This document shows positions 1-8,074 of a stretch of 64,000 bases of DNA, one piece after another; position 1 is the stretch's first letter; each line of letters opens with the position of its first letter. The notes under the pieces are model-generated. The model had not been told where the DNA came from, searched no databases, and saw only the letters and a program-made list of their open reading frames with translations. Both the position numbers and the translations under genes were made by a program. Origin of the DNA: Streptomyces sp. NBC_00620 (lineage in GTDB: Bacteria; Actinomycetota; Actinomycetes; Streptomycetales; Streptomycetaceae); the NCBI RefSeq assembly GCF_026341825.1, contig NZ_JAPENY010000001.1:744001-808000 (forward strand), in the 5' to 3' direction.

Positions 1-1817
1 CAGTACTCGGCGCGCAACCCCCACTGCGGCAGCTCACGGCTGGCCGGCGGTGCCGAGTCGTCGACGCACAGGCGCAGCTTGTTGCGCCAGCCCCTGATCG
101 CGGCAAGGGAGTTGAACTGGTGCTGGCGCAGGACGTGCGCCGCGAACCGGTTCGAGTACGTGCCCGTGGTGCGCTCGGCGTCGGTGAGCAGGTACACCTC
201 GCGGTGGGCCTGCTTGAAGGGCTGGGTGATCGCGTGCCGCTCCAGCCAGTCCCGCCAGGCGACGATCTCGGCGGGTTCGCGTCCCACGGGATGCCAGATC
301 TCGACCTCCGCTGCTCCGCTCACCGGGTCGTCGGTGAGGGTGCGCAGCTCACCGTCGGCGAATCCGGCCGGGGTGCCGTCAACGGTCCAGAGAAGGCGGC
401 GGGCCAGGGTGCCGACGAGGGGGTGGTCGAGGTAGCGCTCGCGCCAGGTGGCGTACGTCCAGGTGCGACGGGCGAGGAACTGCCGGTCGAGGCGCTCGCT
501 CTGGGCCGACAGCATCTTGTCGATGTCCTTGACGGCGGCCTTGAGTTCCTTGAGCTCGTCGGCGTGGTCCCGCTTCACGGCTGCGGGCACACTCTTGACC
601 GCCTTGCCGGCGGCCCTGCGCCAGCTCAGCACCGCTTTGCCGCCGTGGACGTCGAGGAGGGCGGTGACCTCGCCGAACTGGTGGCGGGCACGGCCCACCT
701 CGCTGAGCCCGTACGCCGGGACGGCCAGCTCCTCGATCTCCTCCCGGCTCAGCCCGAGTGCGGTGGCCCGCGCCTCCAGTGCGCCGTCGAGCAGCTTCGC
801 GGTGTTCTTGTACGTCACCCGGGTGGCCAGCCGGGCCAGTTCGGCGAGGGCGGACTCGCTGTCGATGCGGGCGAGGGCGATCACGCCGGCGTTGGCGACC
901 TTGGGGTTGCGCGGTCCGAGCCCCGCGACCTTCCTGAGCGAGGTCTCTACGAGCACGCCGAGCGCCCGGGCCGTGTCGGGGTGGGGCGGGAGGAGGGAGA
1001 GCAGCCAGGCGAGTCCGCGCAGGGCGTCGGCGTTGTAGGGGTCGTAGGCGCTGTTGATGTCCGGTTCGTACGTCTGGCGTTCGAGCGGGAAGGTCCGGGG
1101 GCGGCCGACGAGGGCGAGCCAGGGCAGCACAGTGTCCCGGACGTGGTCCGCGCCGAGAGTGTCGATGAGGAGGCGGGCCTGCTTGTCCCACTTGGCGGTG
1201 GGTTTGGACGCGGTGGCTGTGATGGCGTGGGAGAGCAGGGCGTGCCAGAGGTCGCCCGGTCCGGCGATCTGTTCCATGGCCCGCTCGGCCCACTCCTCGC
1301 CGACGTTGAGGACGGGGTCCGGGAGCTTCTTGACCAGCTCGGCGAGGGAGTCGGAGCGGTAGGCGACCATGGCGGTGCGGCGGAAGACGGCGACGACGGC
1401 GGGCGGAAGCGGTCGGCCCGTCGCGAGCTCCGCCTCCGCGAGGACGTCGAATCGGCTGGCGTACCAGAAGGAGTGCCGTCCGCCGAGCGTCACCAGCTCC
1501 GCCAGGCGCTCGGTGGGGAGGAAGAAGTCGTCGGGCAGATCACGGCCGATGATGCCGAGCAGCATCAGCACGTTCGGCCGGGCCGCCGACTCCTCGGTCA
1601 GCGAGTGGAAGCGGTCCACCAGCGCGTGCGCGAGACGCTGCCGTTCTTCCAGAGGCAGGCTCCGCAGAAGCTCGAGGATCTCGGCCCAACCGCCACCCCA
1701 GTGGCCATTGCTGGAGACGGCCGCCTTGAGTACCTCGTCGGCGAGCTTGCCCATATTCCCCGCGTCGGCCTGGTTCCGTACCCGCTGCAGGTGGGATCGA
1801 GGAGTGTTCGTCATCAT
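1..1817 (-). CDS. DUF4132 domain protein, 3' end beyond left edge
   Basis: Open on the minus strand from an ATG at 1817 to the left edge, giving 605 residues with no stop. The start overlaps the stop of the upstream gene as ATGA, so the two are translationally coupled. The first ~350 residues are helical and HEAT-like. The C-terminal visible part has the block I associate with DUF4132 (family of E. coli YehI/MolR): ITQPFKQAHREVYLLTDAE, then RFAAHVLRQHQF and RGW. No signal peptide or membrane segment is seen, so it is probably cytosolic. The biochemical role is unknown. DUF4132 proteins often occur near MoxR/vWA genes; such a pair (vWA and DUF5682) lies at the other end of this window. Family call is good; function is not known. 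Confidence 0.85.
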   Translation of the reverse strand, partial: MMTNTPRSHLQRVRNQADAGNMGKLADEVLKAAVSSNGHWGGGWAEILELLRSLPLEERQRLAHALVDRFHSLTEESAARPNVLMLLGIIGRDLPDDFFLPTERLAELVTLGGRHSFWYASRFDVLAEAELATGRPLPPAVVAVFRRTAMVAYRSDSLAELVKKLPDPVLNVGEEWAERAMEQIAGPGDLWHALLSHAITATASKPTAKWDKQARLLIDTLGADHVRDTVLPWLALVGRPRTFPLERQTYEPDINSAYDPYNADALRGLAWLLSLLPPHPDTARALGVLVETSLRKVAGLGPRNPKVANAGVIALARIDSESALAELARLATRVTYKNTAKLLDGALEARATALGLSREEIEELAVPAYGLSEVGRARHQFGEVTALLDVHGGKAVLSWRRAAGKAVKSVPAAVKRDHADELKELKAAVKDIDKMLSAQSERLDRQFLARRTWTYATWRERYLDHPLVGTLARRLLWTVDGTPAGFADGELRTLTDDPVSGAAEVEIWHPVGREPAEIVAWRDWLERHAITQPFKQAHREVYLLTDAERTTGTYSNRFAAHVLRQHQFNSLAAIRGWRNKLRLCVDDSAPPASRELPQWGLRAEY

Positions 1818-2206
1818 CCACCCACCAGGGCGACGAGCTTGAGAAACGTGACCTCGGTGCCCATCAGCAGCTCGATCTCCTCGTCGAGATCGGTCACTTG
1901 CCGGTCCCCGACGAGCAGCAGGAAACCATTGCCCGCGAACGCCTTGAGCGCCAGCTCGGTCTGGGCATCGGGATCTATACGCCGCGGAGTCCGCAACGCG
2001 TACCCGTTCAGCACGCGCTCCGCGTCCTCCGGCTGCACAAGCCCCTGGAACACCCTCGGCATACGCGCGTTGTACTCGGCGACCTCCTGAAAGACCCGCC
2101 GCCGGATCAACTCACGCGCACTGAGCCGCTCCTCGGCGATCTCGAGCCCCCAGCCCGCGCCCCGGCCCCCACTGGTCGTCTCGTCGACGAACATCACCAT
2201 TCCCAT
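1814..2206 (-). CDS. small conserved hypothetical protein coupled to DUF4132 gene
   Basis: 130 residues from the ATG at 2206 (MGMVMFVDET); an upstream in-frame start at 2236 and a nearer ATG at 2200 are alternatives. It is acidic and soluble, with no domain I recognise. It contains a stretch rich in ELIRRRVFQEV and a C-terminal segment GDRQVTDLDEEIELLMG. The stop overlaps the DUF4132 start by ATGA, so the two products are made together and may act together. I do not assign a function. The intergenic stretch to 2425 holds a 9-bp inverted repeat (CGAGACTCC/GGAGTCTCG) but no clear promoter. Confidence 0.75.
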   Translation of the reverse strand: MGMVMFVDETTSGGRGAGWGLEIAEERLSARELIRRRVFQEVAEYNARMPRVFQGLVQPEDAERVLNGYALRTPRRIDPDAQTELALKAFAGNGFLLLVGDRQVTDLDEEIELLMGTEVTFLKLVALVGG

Positions 2207-2425
2207 GCCGCCGACAGTACGAGGCACCACTGACAATCACGCGGCCCGCGAGAAGCCGAGACTCCCGTCGATCGACTCCGATGCGGAGCTCAAGGTTGCC
2301 CCCATGCGGCGGAGTCTCGCGTGCCGACTCAGCGCACCCATGGGATGTCACCCGCCTCCCCCCAACGGGTGACCCCCACGGTCAGCCCCCGAGCCGCCCG
2401 AAGCGCACCCACCTAATCTGACGAC

Positions 2426-2836
2426 ATGTCAGATGATGAGTCGTACGAGCTGCTCGGTTTCGACAACATGCTCCTGCCCGTCGGGAATCTCGACGAGGCC
2501 GTCGGTTTCTACGAGCGGGCCGGCTTCCCCGTCGCGTTTCGGCTCGACGAGGCCGGGATCGCCCTGCTGAAGGTGGGGAAGGAGACGCCGGGGGTGTTGC
2601 TGCGGCTGGACGAGGAGTTGAGTCGGCGGGCGCCGGTGTGGGCGTCGCCTCGGGTGTGGCTGGAGGTGCGGGACGCGCGGGCCGTGGCCGGGGTGCTGGC
2701 TGCGGCGGGTATCGAGGCCCTCGACGCGCCCTTCCGCGGCGCCACCGGATGGACCGTCGAGTTCGCCGACCCCTGGGGCAACGTCATCGGTCTCACCGAC
2801 TACAGCAAGCGGCCGGAGCTCAGCCGGCAAGCGTGA
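2426..2836 (+). CDS. VOC (glyoxalase/bleomycin-resistance) superfamily protein
   Basis: 136 residues, the usual length for a single-chain VOC subunit. Two beta-alpha-beta-beta-beta modules are visible: FDNMLLPVGNLDEAVGFYER at residues ~12-31, and the typical closing motif TVEFADPWGNVIGLTDY near residue 110-126. The usual first-strand metal-binding His is replaced by Asn in FDNM, so metal use may differ from glyoxalase I. Substrate cannot be predicted. It stands alone on the plus strand; the next gene has its own promoter region. Confidence 0.85.
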   Translation: MSDDESYELLGFDNMLLPVGNLDEAVGFYERAGFPVAFRLDEAGIALLKVGKETPGVLLRLDEELSRRAPVWASPRVWLEVRDARAVAGVLAAAGIEALDAPFRGATGWTVEFADPWGNVIGLTDYSKRPELSRQA

Positions 2837-2869
2837 CCACCCTCACCCCGCCCCACCATCTCCCTCGAC

Positions 2870-2928
2870 TTGAACATGTTCAAAAGCGGGTCTACATTCT
2901 TTCTCGACAGCGTTTTGAACGCGTTCAA
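2870..2928 (+). promoter_or_regulatory. promoter with two perfect 14-bp palindromes (candidate TetR operators)
   Basis: TTGAACATGTTCAA at 2870-2883 and TTGAACGCGTTCAA at 2915-2928 are perfect palindromes that differ only in the two central bases, with centres 45 bp apart. The first overlaps a candidate -35 box (TTGAAC, 2870-2875) spaced 17 bp from TACATT at 2893-2898. They sit just before a three-gene unit ending in a TetR-family regulator, so autoregulation is the simplest reading (inference). Confidence 0.65.
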
Positions 2929-2950
2929 GAAAGCATGGAGGGGTGGGGAC

Positions 2951-3358
2951 ATGGACCTCACGGTCGTCTCGTACGTCATCTATCTGCTGGTCAGCATCGC
3001 GCTGACCGTCTGGGTGGCGCGCACGCTCAGCCACAACGGGCGGATCTTTCTGGCCGACGTGCTGCACGGGAACGAGAAGCTCGCCGATGCCGTCAACCAC
3101 CTGCTGGTGGTGGGCTTCTACCTGGTCAACCTGGGCTTCGTCGCGCTCTACCTGAACGGGGACGACGAGATCGGAGACGCCCGCGAGGTCTTCGAGGCTC
3201 TGTCGACCAAGCTCGGTGTGGTGCTGCTCGTGCTCGGGGTCATGCACCTCGGCAACGTGTACGTGCTCAACAAGATCCGGCGCCGGGGCGTCATGGAGCG
3301 GGAGCAGCTGCCGCCCGTCGCGCCGACCGACTGGATCGCTCCGTCGGCCGGGGCGTGA
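2951..3358 (+). CDS. integral membrane protein (unknown function)
   Basis: 135 residues from the ATG at 2951 (MDLTVVSYVIYLLVS), chosen because it follows GGAGGGGTGGGG and because the in-frame start at 2870 lies inside the promoter palindrome. Three hydrophobic segments are seen: residues ~5-23, ~45-65 and ~85-103. A charged tail ends in PTDWIAPSAGA. The stop overlaps the GTG of the DCC-type gene (GTGA). Family not recognised. The context (thiol-disulfide protein and TetR regulator in one transcript, palindromic promoter) suggests an inducible membrane or redox function, but this is inference. Confidence 0.8.
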   Translation: MDLTVVSYVIYLLVSIALTVWVARTLSHNGRIFLADVLHGNEKLADAVNHLLVVGFYLVNLGFVALYLNGDDEIGDAREVFEALSTKLGVVLLVLGVMHLGNVYVLNKIRRRGVMEREQLPPVAPTDWIAPSAGA

Positions 3359-3987
3359 CCCCGATGGCCGGCATCCCAGCCACCCGGGACCGGGACGCCG
3401 CGCGCGTCCCGGTCCTCGGGCTCACCGTCCTGTACGACGCCCAGTGCTCGCTCTGTACCTTCCTGCGCGACTGGCTGGGCAAGCAGCCGCAGCTGGTGCC
3501 GCTCCGGTTCGTTCCGGCCGGGTCCGCCGAGGCCGGGGAGCGGTTCCCGGCGCTGGACCAGCGGGCCGCCCTCGAGGAGATCACCGTCGTGGGGGACGGC
3601 GGACAGGTCTACCGGGGGTCCGCCGCCTGGGTCGTATGCCTGTGGGCGCTGCGCGAGCACCGGCCGCTCGCTCACCGGCTGAGCACACCGGCGGGTGCGC
3701 ACCTCGCGAAGGGCGCGATGCTCGCCGCCGCCAAGTGGAGGGACAGCCGAAAGGCGGGAAGCGGCGGCTGGAGCGGCAGCGGCTGGGGCGGGAGTGCCTA
3801 CTACAGCGGTGACGGATGGGTCTACCACCCTCAGTCGGGCTGGACCTACAACCCTCCGACCGACTGGACCAACACTCCTCCGGCAGTCCGGACCGACAAC
3901 CCTCCCGCAGGCCGGACCAACACCCCTCCCGCAGGCCGGACCGACAACCCTCCCGGCTGCGACAGCGGCACCTGTTCCACTCGTTAG
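3355..3987 (+). CDS. DCC-family (DUF393) thiol-disulfide oxidoreductase-like protein with octapeptide repeat tail
   Basis: 210 residues from the GTG at 3355, which overlaps the previous stop (GTGA); ATG 3364 is an alternative. The N-terminal ~130 residues match the DCC family: YDAQCSLCTFLRDWL carries the D-x-x-C-x-x-C active-site motif, and GGQVYRGSAAW the later conserved segment. The family is normally ~130-150 residues. Here it is extended by a Gly/Trp-rich linker and six 8-residue repeats (residues 155-202, unit [W/R]-T-x-N/T-P-P-x-x), ending in CDSGTCSTR with two more cysteines. It lies between a membrane protein and a TetR regulator. Partner and substrate are unknown. Confidence 0.85.
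   Translation: MTPMAGIPATRDRDAARVPVLGLTVLYDAQCSLCTFLRDWLGKQPQLVPLRFVPAGSAEAGERFPALDQRAALEEITVVGDGGQVYRGSAAWVVCLWALREHRPLAHRLSTPAGAHLAKGAMLAAAKWRDSRKAGSGGWSGSGWGGSAYYSGDGWVYHPQSGWTYNPPTDWTNTPPAVRTDNPPAGRTNTPPAGRTDNPPGCDSGTCSTR
3817..3960 (+). repeat. six in-frame 24-bp tandem repeats at the 3' end of the DCC gene
   Basis: Codon-phase units begin at 3817, 3841, 3865, 3889, 3913 and 3937. The last three units are nearly identical at the DNA level, while the first three have diverged and start with Trp instead of Arg. This gradient suggests recent growth at the 3' side. The array ends 27 bp before the gene's stop codon. Confidence 0.85.
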
Positions 3988-3997
3988 GCTCCTTCTC

Positions 3998-4759
3998 GTG
4001 CCAGTACCGACAGACAGCCCCGGCTCCGACAAAACGCTCCCTCCGGAGAAGGGCCCTGAAAAGGGCCCCGCCAAGAGCGAGCAGACCCGCGCCCTGATCC
4101 TGGAGACGGCGATGCGGCTGTTCCAGGAACGGGGGTACGACAAGACGACCATGCGGGCCATCGCCCAGGAGGCCGGGGTCTCCGTCGGCAACGCGTACTA
4201 CTACTTCGCCGGCAAGGAGCACCTGATCCAGGGCTTCTACGACCGGATCGCCAAGGAGCATCAGGCGGCGGTCCGGGAGGTACTGGACCGGGAGACCGAT
4301 CTGGAGGCCCGGCTCGGCGGGGTGCTGAAGGCGTGGCTGGACATCGCCACGCCGTACCACGAGTTCGCGGTGCAGTTCTTCAAGAACGCCGCCGACCCGG
4401 ACAGCCCGCTCAGTCCCTTCTCCCCCGAGTCGGAGCACGCGCGCGAGGAGGCCATCAGCGTTCACCGGGAGGCGCTCGCCGGGGCCAAGACCAAGGTGCC
4501 CGAGGAACTCCGCGAGGCGCTCCCCGAGTTGATGTGGCTCTCCCAGATGGGACTCGTCCTGTACTGGGTCTTCGACCGGACCGAGGGACGCGAGCGCAGC
4601 TACCGGCTCGCCGAGCGCGGCGCCCGCCTCACCGCACGCGGCGTCTCCCTGGCCCGTTTCCGCATCCTGCGGCCGCTCGTCCACGAGGTGCACGAGCTGT
4701 TCACGGACTTCCTGCCGGGGATGACGAACGCGCTGCCGGACCCCGCGAAGAAGCGCTGA
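3998..4759 (+). CDS. TetR/AcrR-family transcriptional regulator
   Basis: 253 residues from GTG 3998, 11 bp after the DCC stop, so probably in the same transcript. The N-terminal helix-turn-helix is clear: RALILETAMRLFQERGYDKT, then MRAIAQEAGVSVGNAYYYFAGKEHL (residues ~30-75). The ligand domain follows and is typical in length. In TetR families the regulator usually controls its own operon or a neighbour; the two palindromes at 2870-2928 are the obvious candidate sites. The convergent MMPL exporter gene could be a second target. Inducer unknown. Confidence 0.9.
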   Translation: MPVPTDSPGSDKTLPPEKGPEKGPAKSEQTRALILETAMRLFQERGYDKTTMRAIAQEAGVSVGNAYYYFAGKEHLIQGFYDRIAKEHQAAVREVLDRETDLEARLGGVLKAWLDIATPYHEFAVQFFKNAADPDSPLSPFSPESEHAREEAISVHREALAGAKTKVPEELREALPELMWLSQMGLVLYWVFDRTEGRERSYRLAERGARLTARGVSLARFRILRPLVHEVHELFTDFLPGMTNALPDPAKKR

Positions 4760-4799
4760 GGGGCGTGCTCCGGAGAACAACCCTCCGGAGCACGCCCCT
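4759..4799. terminator. bidirectional hairpin terminator
   Basis: A 17-bp perfect stem (4759-4775 with 4783-4799) around a 7-base loop lies between the convergent TetR and MMPL genes. There is no long T-run, as is common for Streptomyces terminators. Confidence 0.85.
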
Positions 4800-4817
4800 G
4801 CACTTCGGCCAACCCCC

Positions 4818-7235
4818 TCAGTTGACGGCGTCGACCTCCCCGTCCGCCAACTCCACGTCGTGCACCAGCGGTTCATCGGTCACGACCACATGCCGTGCGC
4901 GGGGCGCGTACGAAGGAGCCGTCGCGGCCACCAGATAGGTGCCCGGGACCGGGACCGAGACGATGTACGAGCCGTCCGCCAGGGACGTCACGCGATCGAG
5001 CTGGCGGCCGCCCTTCGAGAGCAGCAGGATGACCGCGCCGTCGACCGGGGCGCCCTCCCCGTCGCGGACGAAGCCGTGGACCACCGTCGCGCCGGACGAG
5101 GCCGCGGCAGGGGCGGGCCCCGAACCGTCCTCCTTCGGCTCCACGGCCAGATGCGGCAGCCGCTTCTCCAGTCCGGCGGGCAGCCACCAGTTGGACTTGC
5201 CGAGCAGATGCATCGCGGCCGGCACCAGGGCCGTACGGAGGATGAAGGCGTCCAGTGCGACGGCTGCCGCCAGGCCGACTCCCGCCATCGCGGCGCCCGT
5301 GTCGCCGCTCAGTACGAAGGCCAGGAAGACGCAAACCATGATCAGGGCGGCGGAGTTGATGACGCGGCTGGTCTCCGCCAGGCCGACGCGGACCGCCCGT
5401 GCGTTGTCCTTCGTGTGCACCCATTCCTCGTGCATCCGGCTCACCAGGAACACCTGGTAGTCCATCGAGAGGCCGAAGAGGAGCGAGAGCATGATGACGG
5501 GCAGGAAGGAGTTGATCGGGCCTTCCTTGCCGAGGCCCAGGATGTCCAGGCCCCAGCCGTACTGGAAGACCGCGACGAGTACGCCGAAGGACGCGGCGGC
5601 CGCGATCAGGTTCATCACCGCTGCTGTCAGCGGTACGACGATCGAGCGGAAGGCGACCATCAGGAGCAGGAAGCCCAGGCCGATGATCGCCAGGACGAAG
5701 TACGGCAGCCGGTCCGCGGTCACGGACGAGAAGTCCTTGGAGACCGCTGTCACGCCGCCGACATGGGCGGTGACGCCCGCTTCCGGGATCACCTGGTCGC
5801 GCAGGGTGTCGATGAGCTCGTCCGTCTCCACGGACTGCGGTGACGTGGTCGGCACGACCTGGATCACCGTGACGCCCTGGCCGGGCGGCAGGGCGACCAC
5901 CTGGGCGACGCCCTCGGTCTCGCGGATGCCGGTGACCAGGGCGGTGGTGTCGGGGCTCTCCGTGACCACCTGGAGGGGGCCGTTGAAGCCGGGGCCGAAG
6001 CCCTCGGCCAGCAGGTCGTACGCCTGTCGGGTCGTCGACGACGCATCGTCGTTGCCCTGGTCGGTCGTGCCGAGCCGGAGCGACAGCAGAGGCAGCGCGA
6101 GGACCGCCATGACGACCACGGCCAGCGCGGCGACCTTTCGCGGGTGCCGCTCGACGTTCGCGGACCAGCGCACCGCCAGGCCGCTCGTACGGTCGGGCTG
6201 CGGTCCCTCGGCGGCGAGCCTGCGCCGCTGGCGGCGGCTGAGCACCCGGGTGCCGAGCAGGCCGAGCAGTGCGGGCAGCAGGGTGATGGCCGCGAGGACG
6301 CTCAGCACGACGGTGACCGCCGTGCCGACGACCACGCCGTCCAGGAAGCGCATGTTCATCACGAGCATTCCGGCGAGCGCGATGACCACCGTGCCGCCCG
6401 CGAACAGCACTGCCCGGCCCGAGGTGTTGAGGGCCGTGACCGCCGCGTCCTCCGGCTTCTCGCCGCGCATGATGCCGCGCCGGTGCCGGGTGACGATGAA
6501 CAGCGCGTAGTCGATGCCGACGCCGAGACCGATCAACGTGGCGAGGAGCGAGGCGAGTTCGGGCACGTTCGTGACATGGCTGAGGAGCTGGGTCGAGAAC
6601 ATGCCGGTGCCCACGCCGAAGATGGCGATGCCGATCGGCAGCAGCATCGCGAGGAACGAGCCGAAGGCCAGGTACAGGACGATCGCGGCCGCCGCGACGC
6701 CCACCAGCTCGGCGAGGCCGGTCGGCGGCTCCTGGACCCGCTGGATCGCCTGACCGCCCAACTCCACCTCGAGGCCCGCACGTTCGGCGTCCTGCGAGGT
6801 GTCGACGACGTCCTGGACGAGTTCCTTCGGTACCGCGTTCGCCTGCTCGGCGAAGGTGACCTGGGCGTAGGCGATCCGCCCGTCCTCACTGATCTGCGCG
6901 GCGCCCCCGGCCGCGTACGGGTTCGTGACGTCGCCGACGCCCTTCATCTTGCCGATCTCGACGAGCGCGGGCTCGATCCGGGACCGTACGGACTCGTCCC
7001 GCACCGATCCGCTGTCGACCTTCCACACCACCGTGTCGGTGTCGCCCGCCCGCTCCGGGAAGGCCTTCTCCATCAGGTCGTACGCGCTCTTGGAGTCCGT
7101 GTTGGGAAGAGAGAAGGTGTCCGCATAGTTCGTGCCCGCGGCCGAACCCGCGAAGCCAAGTCCGAACAGCGCCCCCACCCACAGCAACAGGACCACCAGC
7201 CGGTGCCGATAGCACCACCGTGCCAATGTCGCCAC
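4818..7235 (-). CDS. MMPL/RND-family membrane exporter with C-terminal carboxypeptidase-regulatory-like domain
   Basis: 805 residues from GTG 7235 (VATLARWCYRHRLVVLLLW); an in-frame start at 7337 would add 34 residues unlike the family. Two repeats each have one first TM, an outer loop and five TMs: the first half includes IGLGVGIDYALFIVTRHR, the second LLFGLSMDYQVFLVSRMHE, which are the paired GxxxDY/H motifs that carry proton coupling in MMPL proteins. After the last TM (~residue 700) comes a ~85-residue domain, TVVHGFVRDGEGAPVDGAVI...GSYIVSVPVPGTYLVAAT, typical of the carboxypeptidase D regulatory (transthyretin-like) fold. MMPL proteins export lipids or other hydrophobic compounds; the cargo is unknown. 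The gene is divergent from a two-component system. Confidence 0.88.
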   Translation of the reverse strand: MATLARWCYRHRLVVLLLWVGALFGLGFAGSAAGTNYADTFSLPNTDSKSAYDLMEKAFPERAGDTDTVVWKVDSGSVRDESVRSRIEPALVEIGKMKGVGDVTNPYAAGGAAQISEDGRIAYAQVTFAEQANAVPKELVQDVVDTSQDAERAGLEVELGGQAIQRVQEPPTGLAELVGVAAAAIVLYLAFGSFLAMLLPIGIAIFGVGTGMFSTQLLSHVTNVPELASLLATLIGLGVGIDYALFIVTRHRRGIMRGEKPEDAAVTALNTSGRAVLFAGGTVVIALAGMLVMNMRFLDGVVVGTAVTVVLSVLAAITLLPALLGLLGTRVLSRRQRRRLAAEGPQPDRTSGLAVRWSANVERHPRKVAALAVVVMAVLALPLLSLRLGTTDQGNDDASSTTRQAYDLLAEGFGPGFNGPLQVVTESPDTTALVTGIRETEGVAQVVALPPGQGVTVIQVVPTTSPQSVETDELIDTLRDQVIPEAGVTAHVGGVTAVSKDFSSVTADRLPYFVLAIIGLGFLLLMVAFRSIVVPLTAAVMNLIAAAASFGVLVAVFQYGWGLDILGLGKEGPINSFLPVIMLSLLFGLSMDYQVFLVSRMHEEWVHTKDNARAVRVGLAETSRVINSAALIMVCVFLAFVLSGDTGAAMAGVGLAAAVALDAFILRTALVPAAMHLLGKSNWWLPAGLEKRLPHLAVEPKEDGSGPAPAAASSGATVVHGFVRDGEGAPVDGAVILLLSKGGRQLDRVTSLADGSYIVSVPVPGTYLVAATAPSYAPRARHVVVTDEPLVHDVELADGEVDAVN

Positions 7236-7384
7236 GCTCAACGCTCCTTCGTCGGGTCCCCCGGGTCCTGAGCCCTCAGGATCTCCGCACCTCCCTCCGC
7301 AGGGCACCGCCCGCCCATGACTCTCAAGGAACTCCAAGGAGAGGGAACGGGCCCGTTGTCAGTGGGGGCGCGGATACTGGGGGC

Positions 7385-8074
7385 ATGACCGCTCTGGAGG
7401 GGGCCACCGTCCTCGTCGTCGAGGACGAGCCGAGCATCGCCGACGTCCTGACCATCGCCCTGCGCTACCACCGCTTCGAGGTGATGGTGGCGAGCACAGT
7501 CCGCCAGGCGCTCACGCTCGCCGAGCGCACCCGCCCCGACGCGGCGCTGCTCGACGTGATGCTGCCGGACGGCGACGGGCGGGCGCTGGGCCGTGAACTG
7601 CGCCTGCGGCAGCCGAACCTGGCGATCGTGTTCCTCACCGCGCGGGACGCGCCGGCCGAGATCGTGGGCGCGCTCGGCTTCGGCGACGACTACATCACCA
7701 AGCCGTTCAACATCGACGAGGTCGTCGCCCGGATCACCGCCGTACTGCGCCGCACGCGCCCGGCGGACATCCTGCCGGAGCGGCCGCCCCTGCGGTACGG
7801 CGATCTGGAGCTGGACGAGACGACGTACCGCGTGCACCGCGGGGACCGCACGGTGGAGCTCACCCCCACCGAGTACGCCCTGCTGCGCTTCCTGGTCCGC
7901 AACGGCGGGCGGATCGTCCCCAAGGAGCAACTCCTGCGCCACGTATGGCAGTACGAGCACTCGGCCGAGTCGACCGTCGTGGAGACGTACATCAGCTATC
8001 TGCGCCGCAAGCTGGAACCGCTGGGGCCGCCGGTGATACAGACCCGGCGGGGCGTCGGATACGGGCTCGCATGA
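7385..8074 (+). CDS. OmpR/PhoB-family response regulator
   Basis: 229 residues. The receiver domain has the acidic pair VEDEP, phospho-acceptor Asp57 in LLDVMLPDGDG, Thr in FLTARD and Lys in ITKPF. The winged-helix output domain (residues ~135-229) shows LTPTEYALLRFLVRNGG and the recognition helix around ESTVVETYISYLRRKLE. ATG 7385 is used; a longer in-frame start lies in the MMPL promoter region. The stop overlaps the kinase start by ATGA. Divergent placement 149 bp from the MMPL gene makes that exporter a plausible target. Confidence 0.93.
   Translation: MTALEGATVLVVEDEPSIADVLTIALRYHRFEVMVASTVRQALTLAERTRPDAALLDVMLPDGDGRALGRELRLRQPNLAIVFLTARDAPAEIVGALGFGDDYITKPFNIDEVVARITAVLRRTRPADILPERPPLRYGDLELDETTYRVHRGDRTVELTPTEYALLRFLVRNGGRIVPKEQLLRHVWQYEHSAESTVVETYISYLRRKLEPLGPPVIQTRRGVGYGLA

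Noticed and set aside
120..2090. 656-codon plus-strand ORF opposite the DUF4132 gene
   Set aside because: Its composition is that of an antisense shadow; the minus strand shows DUF4132 motifs and coupled start/stop.
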